From positions 1 to 64,000 of the forward strand of contig WNNJ02003733.1 of assembly GCA_012934845.2 (NCBI GenBank): a stretch of DNA of 64,000 bases, written 5' to 3'. This DNA comes from Pomphorhynchus laevis (taxonomy: Eukaryota > Acanthocephala > Palaeacanthocephala > Echinorhynchida > Pomphorhynchidae). The position numbers and the translations under genes are program-made. This document shows positions 10,136-19,689 of the stretch, in pieces. Under the pieces are notes generated by a model. The model made no database searches, was not told the origin of the DNA, and was given only the letters and a program-made list of their open reading frames with translations. How positions within the stretch are numbered: position 1 is the first letter of the stretch; each line of letters starts with the position of its first letter.

Positions 10136-10243
10136 TCCCCAATTGCTCACTCCAAGTGCTACTCTCCAAGTGCTACTCTCCAAGTGCTACTCTCCAAGTG
10201 CTCACTCCAAGTGCTACTCTCCAAGTAGCACTTGGAGTGAGCA
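10118..10243 (+). repeat. Short tandem array ending in a perfect 18-bp hairpin
   Basis: Units of 13-14 bp, GCTCACTCCAAGT or GCTACTCTCCAAGT, repeat about seven times. The end folds back: TGCTCACTCCAAGTGCTA (10199-10216) is exactly complementary to 10226-10243 with a 9-nt loop. The inverted arm continues directly into the L2 LINE. Confidence 0.85.
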
Positions 10244-11735
10244 ATCTCTCGAAAAGCAATCTCAAAAAGCAATCTCTCGACTCCTCACTACCATCTTCGT
10301 ACCGTCCAATCTCACTTCTCCCAACCCTCTCTAAACTCCTTGAGCGTCTCGTTCTCAAGCAAGTTAATACATATCTCTTTTCCTCTAACTTGTTTCCTCC
10401 CTTCCAAGCCGCTTTTCGCTCTAATCACTCTACTGAAATTGCCTGTCTTAAAGTTTATAATGACTTACTCATCTCGCGCGATCATAAATTATGTAGTGTC
10501 ATAGTTTCTCTTGATCTATCGTCTGCTTTTGACATCGTCGATCACTCGATTCTTCTACATCGCTCTCGTCATGATTATGGCTTCTCTTTACCCACTGTAT
10601 TATGGTTTTCTTCATATCTGTCAAACCGTACATTTCGCGTCTATTCTAACTCTTCTCTCTCCCATCCTTCATCCATCCCGACCGGTGTTCCACAAGGCTC
10701 CGTATAAGGCCCTATCCTTTTCTCTCTTCTTCTCGGTGACTTGTTTTCGATTTCTCATAAATTTAACTTCCATGTTATGCAATATGCTGATGACATTCTC
10801 ATATATGCTCACGCACCTGCTTATCGTATTCATGATCTTAGTGTTTCTGTTTCCAGCTGTCTTGTCTCAATTTCCAACCATCTTTCTTCCCTTCACCTTT
10901 CTCTGAATCCTGATAAATCCAAAATTATGTGGATTCTACCTCGAAGCTTTGGCGTAGAACCTCCTTCCGTATCACTTAAATTCTACAATTCTTCCTATCG
11001 TTGATAATCTCGTTTTCCTAGGCTTTCATTTCGACAACCGACTTTCACTTAAACCTTTCGTTAGTGATAAAGTACGCTCATCTACCTTGATACTCCGCAA
11101 TCTCCGTCAAGTTCGTAGATTGATCGATTTCCCTTCTTGTATGACTCATATCTCTTCTTTTCTCAATACTTGATTACTGTCTTAGTCTATTTTCTAACTC
11201 ACCTACCTAAATCCACTCTTCTTCCTTTACAACGGATCATGAACGCTGCCGTTCGAGTTCTCCTCCGTCTTCGTCGTTTTGATCATACATCCCACTATCT
11301 TGTTTCTCTTGATTGACCTACCATTTATTGTCGTGTTCAAATTCGTCTTCTTATCATTGCTTTTCGCCTTATAACTTCTCATACCCCTTCATTTCTCAAC
11401 CTTCCTTTTCTCGACAATTCTCGTACTGTGTATTGTGCTCTGCGTTCCCGTAATTCCCTTCTTTTACATGTCCCAATCTACTCTACCTCTTTTGGCTTCC
11501 GCTCCTTCGTTGTAGCTGCTCCTCTCTTATGGAATCAACTGCCTATTCATATCCGCCAATCAACATCTATGCCGTACTTCAAACGCCAAATCCAATTTTA
11601 TTTCAACAATTAACTAATTACCTGTGACCTTTGATGTTCTTTTTTGTTTGTTAGTGGTCATGTAAGCGTGCATTTTGCACGCATTTGCCACGTAAAATAA
11701 ATTATTGTATTATTATTGTATTACTATTACAGATG
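10228..11735 (+). mobile_element. L2-type LINE, RT and 3' end
   Basis: The RT domain reads SSYRPISLLPTLSKLLERL, FPPFQAAFRSNHSTEIACLK, the catalytic VSLDLSSAFDIVDHS, TGVPQGSV, MQYADDILIYAH and LNPDKSKIMWI. It ends with APLLWNQLPIHIRQSTS and FKRQIQFYFNN before a stop at 11613. The 3' UTR carries the family hairpin GCGTGC...GCACGC and ends in an ATT/ATTGT-rich simple repeat near 11735. Breaks include a stop after PQGSV (10706) and shifts near 10710-10740 and 11005. The endonuclease half is missing (5' truncation). The clade call (L2 within the CR1 group) is by motif style. Confidence 0.8.
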
Positions 11736-11738
11736 GCT

Positions 11739-12078
11739 GCACAAGGCTGCTAGCAGTTTGTAGCTATCACGCCGGTGATTTTCTGAACGATAAACTCAAT
11801 AGGCAAATTTTCCCGTTAACTCAATAGGCATTTGACTAGATGACTTGTGTATCACAAGTCATCTGCAGTCAGATCGTCGCTGCAATCTGACTGGAAATCC
11901 GGATTTGTGCACAAGGCTGCTAGCAGTTTGTAGCTATCACGCCGATGATTTTCTGAACGATAAACTCAATAGGCAAATTTTCCCGTTAACTCAATAGGCA
12001 TTTGACTAGATGACTTGTGTATCACAATCGTCGCTGCAATCTAACTGGAAATCCGGATTTGTGCCCCGTATCAGTATC
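11739..12078. repeat. Two tandem copies of a 170-bp unit with a 12-bp hairpin
   Basis: The unit starting GCACAAGGCTGCTAGCAG occurs at 11739 and 11909. Each holds two direct copies of AACTCAATAGGCA. In the first, AGATGACTTGTG (11838-11849) and CACAAGTCATCT (11853-11864) form a perfect hairpin with a TAT loop; in the second a small deletion removes the right arm. The pair lies directly left of the truncated gene copy at 12190. Confidence 0.85.
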
Positions 12079-12189
12079 TGCGGTTACGAAGTCGATACAG
12101 TATGAACTCACGATCTGGACTGTTTCCGATCAAAGTCTCGAAATTCCCGCCATGACAACGCGGTGAATTTCCTACAGATTGCATTGCAA

Positions 12190-12396
12190 TCTTCGTTCAG
12201 CTGCTGCTCATATTTTGTTTTGTTGCTGTTCTCTCTCTGGTGAAAATTTCTTGCGCATCGGGATTTGAGTCGTATCTCCGGAAAAGTATTGTCGTTCAAG
12301 TTCAGCTTGATAGGCATTGGCTACTTTAGGATTCGTTTTCTTCCTAAATGCTTCTTCCTTATCTTTTGCTTTTGGATTATTTCGATTGTACGGCAT
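12190..12396 (-). pseudogene. Unrecognised repeated gene, copy 0 (5' part only)
   Basis: The minus strand from 12396 encodes MPYNRNN, KAKDKEEAFRKK and KFSPEREQQQ, matching the first 65 or so residues of copies 1-3. Homology ends near 12192, beyond which the flanking DNA is unrelated. It is head-to-head with copy 1 across a 228-bp spacer. It is a broken remnant, treated here as a fossil of the same virus-like or mobile unit as the other copies. No function can be assigned. Confidence 0.75.
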
Positions 12397-12624
12397 AGTT
12401 TGGATTTGATATCGGATTGTAAAATGTTATGGTTCTAAGATTATTCTGTTAAGGCCGAAAGTCTCTTACTAGTATGGTGTAGTTTACACGTAAACTTTAG
12501 CTTTGAGATAAATTTGTAATAAGTAAGCTGTGGACAACTTACTTTTAACCAATCAGTTAAATTATTCATAACATTTTACATTTAAGAACCATAACATTTT
12601 ACAATCCGATATCAAATCCAAACT
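12397..12624. promoter_or_regulatory. Head-to-head spacer 1 of the inverted gene array
   Basis: These 228 bp separate the two divergent start codons. The outer 42 bp on each side are inverted copies of each other (each gene's 5' leader, containing GGATTTGATATCGGATTG or its complement). The inner roughly 144 bp are not symmetrical as a whole but hold two small palindromes, AGTTTAC-AC-GTAAACT and AAGTAAG...CTTACTT. The inner part is the reverse complement of the spacer at 15839-16066. A bidirectional promoter is the simplest reading; a terminal hairpin of a linear element is an alternative. Confidence 0.5.
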
Positions 12625-14295
12625 ATGCCGTACAATCGAAATAATCAAAAAGCAAAAGATAAGGAAGAAGCATTTAGGAAGAAAACGAATCCTAAAGTAG
12701 CCAATGCCTATCAAGCTGAACTTGAACGACAGTACTTTTCCGGAGATACGACTCAATTCCCGATGCGCAAGAAATTTTCACCAGAGAGAGAACAGCAACA
12801 AGACAAAACAAGAGCAGCAGCTCAACGAAGATTAAATGGCAATAACAGACGAAACGCTGATGGAAAGGAACGATTCAAAAGCAAGTTCGCAAATAAAATT
12901 GCCGCTTTAGAGTCAAATTTATCTTCATTCTCAATTCGAGAAAATGAAATCTTGTCTGTACCACGTGCTACCTCTACAATTTACTTCCCATCCGGACCAG
13001 CACTAACTATACCATTGATGACGAAACGAGGAGCACCGTTAAATAAGCAGCAACCAGTCCCGCCACTGTTAGTAGAAAACCTTACAACATCACGACTACT
13101 GCAAGATCTACTTGATTCGCCGGACGATGAATTTGCATTCAGTGATTCTAATTCCTTAGTATTTTGGAAAGAACGTGTGACTGAATTGCCATTCTCGACA
13201 ATATGCACTGAATTATGTTATAAGCCAATAAAGAACGACAGATCTCAAAACATCTTCTTACGGCCACTATCACCTGATAGCGAAATTGCAAGAGACGGAA
13301 CTTTCAAAATAGCGGCTGAATTATCCGATCAATTGCTACCTGGAACAAGATTGGCTAATCAACTTATTCAAGCAGAAAAGAGTCTTTTGACTGCAACGGA
13401 AAAATCAACAACTGATGAGCTAGATGAAGGCACTAAGAAGCGAGCTAGAATAGAAATTGAATCAGCAATTTTCTCGTCTCGTACCCATATTCTTCACATA
13501 ACTGCCTACTTTTATTACGTTCCCGACGCTAAATTACTAGGCTTTTTACAGTTCTTTGATGAAGCTTACCTCCGCAGGAATCCGCGTATAGTTGATATTA
13601 TAATAGAGAGATGTAGACAAGTTACGAGGTTCAATGGCGACGTAACTAGTATACGTTTGTGGAACTTTTACCTATATTATCCTGGACGTAGTCGTTTAAA
13701 CAGTAAAGATATAGTGAATTTACAACAATTGTTAAATCCATTCTCTTTGACACCGGAAAATAGTGATGGATTAAATGACTTGAGTTTATTGATACCGCAT
13801 GTATCGTTAGCCGGATTATTACAACAGTACTCGACCGAAATCAAGTTACATTCGTGCCGACCTTATACAGTGTTAAATACTCCAACTGAACAACAGAAGA
13901 TTTTCGTTACCACGCAGGAAAATTCAACGGACCAGATTTGGAAGAGAAACAGTCTGTATTGCAAAAGACTTGATGAATGGTTAACTGAGTACACTCAATG
14001 TTATGGAGCGTTACCAATCACGTTGATTGAGACATCTGCCGTATGTATGCATTTAGGATGTCTAACTGGATGGCATTACATTGATGGTCTTATGGCACCA
14101 GGATTGCTAGCAAATATGGGAATATCCGCAATTCCGAGCGAAACTAGTAAAATAACTTGTAAATTGTTGTCATCTTTTAACCATCAGTTTATTGAAAAAT
14201 TTGGAATATATATAGTTCAAATATATATATATACATTTAGTATATATATTTATATATATTCCAAATTTTTCAATAAACTGGTGGTTAAAAGATGA
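12625..14295 (+). CDS. Unrecognised repeated gene, copy 1 (long open frame)
   Basis: A 556-codon frame. Residues 1-75 are strongly basic and polar (MPYNRNNQKAKDKEEAFRKK, KKFSPEREQQQ, RRLNGNNRRN), suited to binding nucleic acid. The rest, about 75-540, looks like a folded and largely helical domain with few cysteines, no signal peptide and no membrane segment. Patches conserved in all copies include FLQFFDEAYLRRNPRIVDII, IRLWNFYLYYPGRSRLN, and CLTGW followed by DGL and APGLLANMG. I do not recognise the family. A basic arm followed by a helical shell domain is a layout seen in capsid or nucleocapsid proteins of some RNA viruses, but this is only an analogy. Its last codons lie in the AT-rich tail-to-tail joint, so the natural end is better seen in copy 3. 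It may be intact or nearly so. Confidence 0.6.
   Translation: MPYNRNNQKAKDKEEAFRKKTNPKVANAYQAELERQYFSGDTTQFPMRKKFSPEREQQQDKTRAAAQRRLNGNNRRNADGKERFKSKFANKIAALESNLSSFSIRENEILSVPRATSTIYFPSGPALTIPLMTKRGAPLNKQQPVPPLLVENLTTSRLLQDLLDSPDDEFAFSDSNSLVFWKERVTELPFSTICTELCYKPIKNDRSQNIFLRPLSPDSEIARDGTFKIAAELSDQLLPGTRLANQLIQAEKSLLTATEKSTTDELDEGTKKRARIEIESAIFSSRTHILHITAYFYYVPDAKLLGFLQFFDEAYLRRNPRIVDIIIERCRQVTRFNGDVTSIRLWNFYLYYPGRSRLNSKDIVNLQQLLNPFSLTPENSDGLNDLSLLIPHVSLAGLLQQYSTEIKLHSCRPYTVLNTPTEQQKIFVTTQENSTDQIWKRNSLYCKRLDEWLTEYTQCYGALPITLIETSAVCMHLGCLTGWHYIDGLMAPGLLANMGISAIPSETSKITCKLLSSFNHQFIEKFGIYIVQIYIYTFSIYIYIYSKFFNKLVVKR
14205..14290. repeat. Tail-to-tail joint of copies 1 and 2, AT-rich palindrome centre
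   Basis: Both copies end at the segment encoding FIEKFGIY, and about 50 bp of alternating AT sequence (TATATATA with a few breaks) lies between them. The centre of symmetry is near 14250. From there the left arm reaches back to 12192 and the right arm to about 16308, an inverted repeat of roughly 2 kb per arm. Confidence 0.8.
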
Positions 14296-14309
14296 CAACA
14301 ATTTACAAG

Positions 14310-15838
14310 TTATTTTACTAGTTTCGCTCGGAATTGCGGATTTCCCATATTTGCAAGCAATCCTGGTGCGATAAGACCATCAATGTCATGCCATCCAGTT
14401 AGACATGCTAAATGCATACATACGGCAGATGTCTTAATCAACGTGATTGGTAACGCTCCATAACATTGAGTGTACTCAGTTAACCATTCATCAAGTCTTT
14501 TGCAATACAGACTGTTTCTCTTCCAAATCTGATCCGTTGAATTTTCCTGCGTGGTAACGAAAATCTTCTGTTGTTCAGTTGGAGTATTTAACACTGTATA
14601 AGGTCGGCACGAATGTAACTTGATTTCGGTAGAGTACTGTTGTAATAATCCGGTTAACAATACATGCGGTATCGATAAACTTAAGTCATTTAATCCATCA
14701 CTATTTTCCGGTGTCAAAGAGAATGGATTTAACAATTGTTGTAAATTCACTATATCTTTACTGTTTAAACGACTACGTCCAGGATAATAAGGGTAAAAGT
14801 TCCACAAACGTATACTAGTTACGTCACCATTGAACCTCGTAACTTGTCTATATCTCTCTATTATAATATCAACTATACGCGGATTCCTGCGGAGGTAAGC
14901 TTCATCAAAGAACTGTAAAAAGCCTAGTAATTTAGCGTCGGGAACGTAATAAAAGTAGGCAGGTATGTGAAGAATATGGGTACGAGACGAGAAAATTGCT
15001 GATTCAATTTCTATTCTAGCTCGCTTCTTAGTGCCTTCATCTAGCTCATCAGTTGTTGATTTTTCCGTTGCAGTCAAAAGACTCTTTTCTGCTTGAATAA
15101 GTTGATTAGCCAATCTTGTTCCAGGTAGCAATTGATCGGATAATTCAGCCGCTATTTCGTATGTTCCGCTCTTGTAATTTCGCTATCAGGTGATAGTGGC
15201 CGTAAGAAGATGTTTTGAGATCTGTCGTTCTTTATTGGCTGATAACATAATTCAGTGCATATTGTCGAGAATGGCAATTCAGTCACACGTTCGTTCCAAA
15301 ATACTAAGGAATTAGAATCACTGAATGCAAATTCATCGTCCGGCGAATCAAGTAGATCTTGCAGTAGTCGTGATGTTGTAAGGTTTTCTACTAACAGTGG
15401 CGGGACTGGTTGCTGCTTATTTAACGGTGCTCCTCGTTTCGTCATCAATGGTATAGTTAGTGCTGGTCCGGATGGGAAGTAAATTGTAGAGGTAGCACGT
15501 GGTACAGACAAGATTTCATTTTCTCGAATTGAGAATGAAGATAAATTTGACTCTAAAGCGGCAATTTCATTTGCGAACTTGCTTTTGAATCGTTCCTTTC
15601 CATCAGCGTTTCGTCTGTTATTGCCATTTAATCTTCGTTGAGCTTCTGCTCTTATTTTGTCTTGTTGCTGTTCTCTCTCTGGTGAAAATTTCTTGCGCAT
15701 CGGGAATTGAGTCGTATCTCCGGTAAAGTACTGTCGTTCAAGTTCAGCTTGATAGGCATTGGCTACTTTAGGATTCGTTTTCTTCCTAAATGCTTCTTCC
15801 TTATCTTTTGCTTTTTGATTATTTCGATTGTACGGCAT
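14310..15838 (-). pseudogene. Unrecognised repeated gene, copy 2 (inverted)
   Basis: The minus strand starts at 15838 with MPYNRNNQKAKDKEEAFRKK and runs through the same patches as copy 1 (IYFPSGPALTIPLMTKRG, LLQDLLDSPDDEFAFSD, YLRRNPRIVDIIIERYRQ). It ends in the joint near 14310. It is broken, with about one interruption in an otherwise near-identical sequence. It shares some variants with copy 3 and differs at others where copies 1 and 3 agree. Handled as a fossil of the same unknown virus-like or mobile unit. Confidence 0.65.
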
Positions 15839-16066
15839 AGTTTGGATTTGATATCGGATTGTAAAATGTTATGGTTCTTAAATGTTAAATGTTATGAATA
15901 ATTTAAGTGATTGGTTAAAAGTAAGTTGTCCACAGCTTACTTATTACAAATTTATCTCAAAGCTAAAGTTTACGTGTAAACTACACCATACTAGTAAGAG
16001 ACCTTCGGCCTTAACCGAATAATCTAAGAACCATAACATTTTACAATCCGATATCAAATCCAAACT
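15839..16066. promoter_or_regulatory. Head-to-head spacer 2 of the inverted gene array
   Basis: Also exactly 228 bp and flanked by the same inverted leaders. Its central part is the reverse complement of that in spacer 1 with only a handful of differences. Equal length and mirror orientation show the two spacers descend from one sequence. Confidence 0.6.
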
Positions 16067-17752
16067 ATGCCGTACAATCGAAATAATCAAAAAGCAAAAG
16101 ATAAGGAAGAAGCATTTAGGAAGAAAACGAATCCTACAGTAGCCAATGCCTATCAAGCTGAACTTGAACGACAGTACTTTTCCAGAGATACGACTCAATT
16201 CCCGATGCGCAAGAAATTTTCACCAGAGAGAGAACAGCATCAAGACAAAATAAGAGCAGCAGCTCAACGAAGATTAAATGGCAATAACAGACGAAACGCT
16301 GATGAAAAGGAACGATTCAAAAGCAAGTTCGCAAACATAATTGCCGCTTTAGAGTCAAATTTATCTTCATTCTCAATTCGAGAAAATGAAATCTTGTCTG
16401 TACCACGTGCTACCTCTACAATTTACTTCCCATCCGGACCAGCACTAACTATACCATTGATGACGAAACGAGGAGCACCGTTAAATAAGCAGCAACCAGT
16501 CCCGCCACTGTTAGTAGAAAACCTTACAACATCACGACTACTGCAAGATCTACTTGATTCGCCGGACGATGAATTTGCATTCAGTGATTCTAATTCCTTA
16601 GTATTTTAGAAAGAACGTGTGACTGAATTGCCATTCTCGACAATATGCACTGAATTATGTTATCAGCCAATAAAGAACGACAGATCTCAAAACATCTTCT
16701 TACGGCCACTATCACCTGATAGCGAAATTGCAAGAGACGGAACATTCAAAATAGCGGCTGAATTATCCGATCAATTGCTACCTGGAACAAGATTGGCTAA
16801 TCAACTTATTCAAGCAGAAAAGAGTCTTTTGACTGCAACGGAAAAATCAACAACTGATGAGCTAGATGAAGGCACTAAGAAGCGAGCTAGAATAGAAATT
16901 GAATCAGCAATTTTCTCGTCTCGTACCCATATTCTTCACATAACTGCCTACTTTTATTACGTTCCCGACGCTAAATTACTAGGCTTTTTACAGTTCTTTG
17001 ATGAAGCTTACCTCCGCAGGAATCCGCGTATAGTTGATATTATAATAGAGAGATGTAGACAAGTTACGAGGTTCAATGGCGACGTAACTAGTATACGTTT
17101 GTGGAACTTTTACCTATATTATCCTGGACGTAGTCGTTTAAACAGTAAAGATATAGTGAATTTACAACAATTGTTAAATCCATTCTCTTTGACACCGGAA
17201 AATAGTGATGGATTAAATGACTTGAGTTTATTGATACCGCATGTATCGTTAGCCGGATTATTACAACAGTACTCGACCGAAATCAAGTTACATTCGTGCC
17301 GACCTTATACAGTGTTAAATACTCCAACTGAACAACAGAAGATTTTCGTTACCACGCAGGAAAATTCAACGGATCAGATTTGGAAGAGAAACAGTCTGTA
17401 TTGCAAAAGACTTGATGAATGGTTAACTGAGTACACTCAATGTTATGGAGCGTTACCAATCACGTTGATTGAGACATCTGCCGTATGTATGCATTTAGCA
17501 TGTCTAACTGGATGGCATGACATTGATGGTCTTATCGCACCAGGATTGCTAGCAAATATGGGAATATCCGCAATTCCGAGCGAAACTAGTAAAATAACTT
17601 GTAAATTGTTGTCATCTTTTAACCACCAGTTTATTGAAAAATTTGGAATATATAAACGAATCATGGGTGATCCTGGAAGACAGTTTAGCATACAACCAAA
17701 AACTATATATATATCGAGTAAGCAGTTATTCCGTAATACACAAGTATTCTGA
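16067..17752 (+). pseudogene. Unrecognised repeated gene, copy 3 (fullest length)
   Basis: This copy carries the start MPYNRNNQKAKDK, the whole central domain and, unlike copies 1 and 2, a continuation after KFGIY: KRIMGDPGRQFSIQPKTIYI and a short end. The intact protein is therefore probably about 560 residues. It is broken by about one interruption. The final codons overlap the first of two hairpins (17738-17785). Very high similarity to copies 1 and 2, while neighbouring LINEs are decayed, suggests recent duplication or gene conversion. Function unknown. Confidence 0.65.
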
Positions 17753-18250
17753 AATACTTGTGTTTCCACAGAGTAACTGTGGAAATTGTAAATTTAAAGG
17801 GTGTTTTTCCATCAAGATAATTTGAAACTTATTAATAACGTAAAACATATTTATTATGTAGCATTATTTTAAATTTGCAAATGTTATAAAATTGACTTTT
17901 ATTTTAAATTTCAATTTTTCATTTAAACTTGATAAAGGGTTATACGATTTAAATCAGCTAACTGAATCTACGTATTTAATATAAAAAATTACGCAGTTAT
18001 TCCGTAATACACGTATTCTGAAATACTTGTGTTTCCACAGAGTAACTGTGGAAATTGTAAATTTAAAGGGTGTTTTTCCATCAAGATAATTTGAAACTTA
18101 TTAATAACGTAAAACATATTTATTATGTAGCATTATTTTAAATTTGCAAATGTTATAAAATTGACTTTTATTTTAAATTTAAATTTTTCATTTTAACTTG
18201 ATAAAGGGTTATACGATTTAAATCAGCTAACTGAATCTACGTATTTAATA
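17722..18250 (+). repeat. 271-bp tandem duplication with a double hairpin at each unit start
   Basis: Units start at 17722 and 17993 with GCAGTTATTCCGTAATAC. Each opens with two adjacent hairpins. In the first unit these are ACACAAGTATT/AATACTTGTGT (17738-17748 and 17753-17763) and TTTCCACAG/CTGTGGAAA (17763-17771 and 17777-17785). Each unit ends with CAGCTAACTGAATCTACGTA, the outer border of the Naiad-type pseudo-LTR. The duplication therefore joins the 3' flank of gene copy 3 to a Naiad end. Confidence 0.85.
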
Positions 18251-18436
18251 TAATTATAAAATAAACAAAACATAATAATGCTAAATCAAAATTTAATAAT
18301 TAAATAATAAAATAAATAATTGTTATAAGATTTTTTATAATTTAAATAAGTTAAAATAAAAAATTGAAATTTAAAATAAAAGTCATTTTTATGAATTGAC
18401 TAATATAATAACAGAAGTTGTATCAGAATAAGCCTC
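18215..18436 (-). mobile_element. Naiad pseudo-LTR fragment
   Basis: Same sequence as the terminal region of the copies at 26570-26790 and 48145-48340, in reverse: CAGCTAACTGAATCTACGTA, a long AT-rich body, TCATTTTTATGAATTGACTA and GTATCAGAATAAG. It stops at the last of these, where a CR1-like fragment begins, so the structured tail and RT are absent. Confidence 0.65.
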
Positions 18437-18594
18437 ACAAGTTCCATATGTAAAGTTCTGGAGAGATTGTGTGTCTGTAAGTAAGTGAATTAAAAGATCT
18501 TGGTGTGATAAAGACCAGTACTTTAAAAACTAATGTCCACACTAGATATGTTTGTAATTGAATAAGTCCATCAATGTTTAAGCTACTAAAGAAT
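18437..18594 (+). mobile_element. CR1-like LINE sliver between two Naiad ends
   Basis: The plus strand encodes LKDLGVIKTSTLKTNVHTRY and SPSMFKLLKN, the region after the RT catalytic core where many LINEs read (R)DLGV. The same segment, inverted and abutting the same Naiad border, lies at 48341-48500. Confidence 0.6.
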
Positions 18595-19665
18595 TAAATC
18601 AGCTAACTGAGTCTACGTATTTAATATAATAATAAAATAAACAAAACATAATAATGCTAAATCAAAATTTAATAATTAAATAATAAAATTTATAATTGTT
18701 TTTAGATTTTTTATAATTTAAATCAAGTTAAACTAAAAAATTGAAATTTAAAATAAACGTCATTTTTATTAATTGACTAATAAATAACAGACGTTGTATC
18801 AGAATAAGAATTAGAGGTCATCAGGAGGAACTGCTATGCTTTCAGGTTTCGGCCCCTAACTTCTCTACCCAACATAGCAGCGGGCCAAATACATGCTAAT
18901 GATGTATTTCCTCTGATAAAACTATCAAGTATCTTATTCTAATACAAAGTATATTATTTATTATCCATTCAAAAATTTGCCACTTAAGAGTTTAAATTTA
19001 TTCTTTATATTATTGTGTTGATTTATATATTTTACTATTTTTTTTGCTTGATGTTATTTTTATAGTAATCGAGTTTAAAATATGTATCTATTAAATTATT
19101 TAAATGATTTTGAAGAAAGCCAATATCATTACATATTGTTGCAATTCTTAAAATTTCATTATTTAATGTATTATATTTTATATTATATGGTATGCATGAA
19201 TGCTCATGCAAAAATATGTTTCTTGTAAATTTAAATATGTCATCTTTACGATATAAATTAATAGTAGTTTTAGTTAATGTTAATTTAATGTTCATATCTA
19301 GATATACACCTTCTTTATCATTAATATTGGTTTTGTTAAGAATAAGGCTTTCTGGATAAATTTGTTTACTAATTGAATAAAAATTATTAGAATTAAATAC
19401 ACATATATCATCAATATATTGAAGCATATATTTCATATATTTATATAGTTTAAATTTAGTTTTTACATAGTTATGAACAAATTCATATTCTTTAAAGCTT
19501 AAAAACAAATCAGTTATAAACATTTTAATAATTTTGATTTATCAAAATATTAAAGAATTCTATTAGCCTTTATAGAAGGTAAAGATTGAAGAAATTCTAT
19601 TAATTGAAGAATTTCTATTAATTCAACTTTATCCATATATTTATATTTACTTAATATTTTAAATT
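18595..19665 (-). mobile_element. Naiad-type PLE, RT C-terminal part, tail and pseudo-LTR
   Basis: On the minus strand 19523-19035 encodes ADLFLSF (as TDLFLSF), YMLQYIDDICVFNSNNFYSI with the RT YIDD box, YPESLILNKTNINDK and the C-terminal IATICNDIGFLQNHLNNLID. The structured tail (18945-18796) and a 200-bp AT-rich pseudo-LTR follow, ending at GACTCAGTTAGCTGATTTAA. Upstream of the RT only 100-150 bp of jumbled sequence from the same element remain. The copy is shortened at both ends and broken. Confidence 0.65.
18796..18945 (-). other. Naiad structured tail
   Basis: Read on the minus strand: outer arms GTATTAGAATAAG and CTTATTCTGATAC, hairpin AAATACAT/ATGTATT, and hairpin CTGCTATG/CATAGCAG enclosing the ACCCAAC-to-CCGAAACCTG region, then CCTGATGACCTCT. 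The arms match those of the other copies. Confidence 0.65.
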
Positions 19666-19689
19666 TGAAGAAATCTCCAAAAACCATCA

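Noticed and set aside
12981-13208. Short antisense frame repeated in the gene array (also at 15255-15482)
   Set aside because: It is conserved only because it overlaps the conserved sense gene; it has no independent support.
12190-17760. Parvovirus or densovirus insertion
   Set aside because: The alternating orientation is suggestive, but no NS1 helicase or Rep motifs, phospholipase motif or recognisable VP motif is present in any copy.
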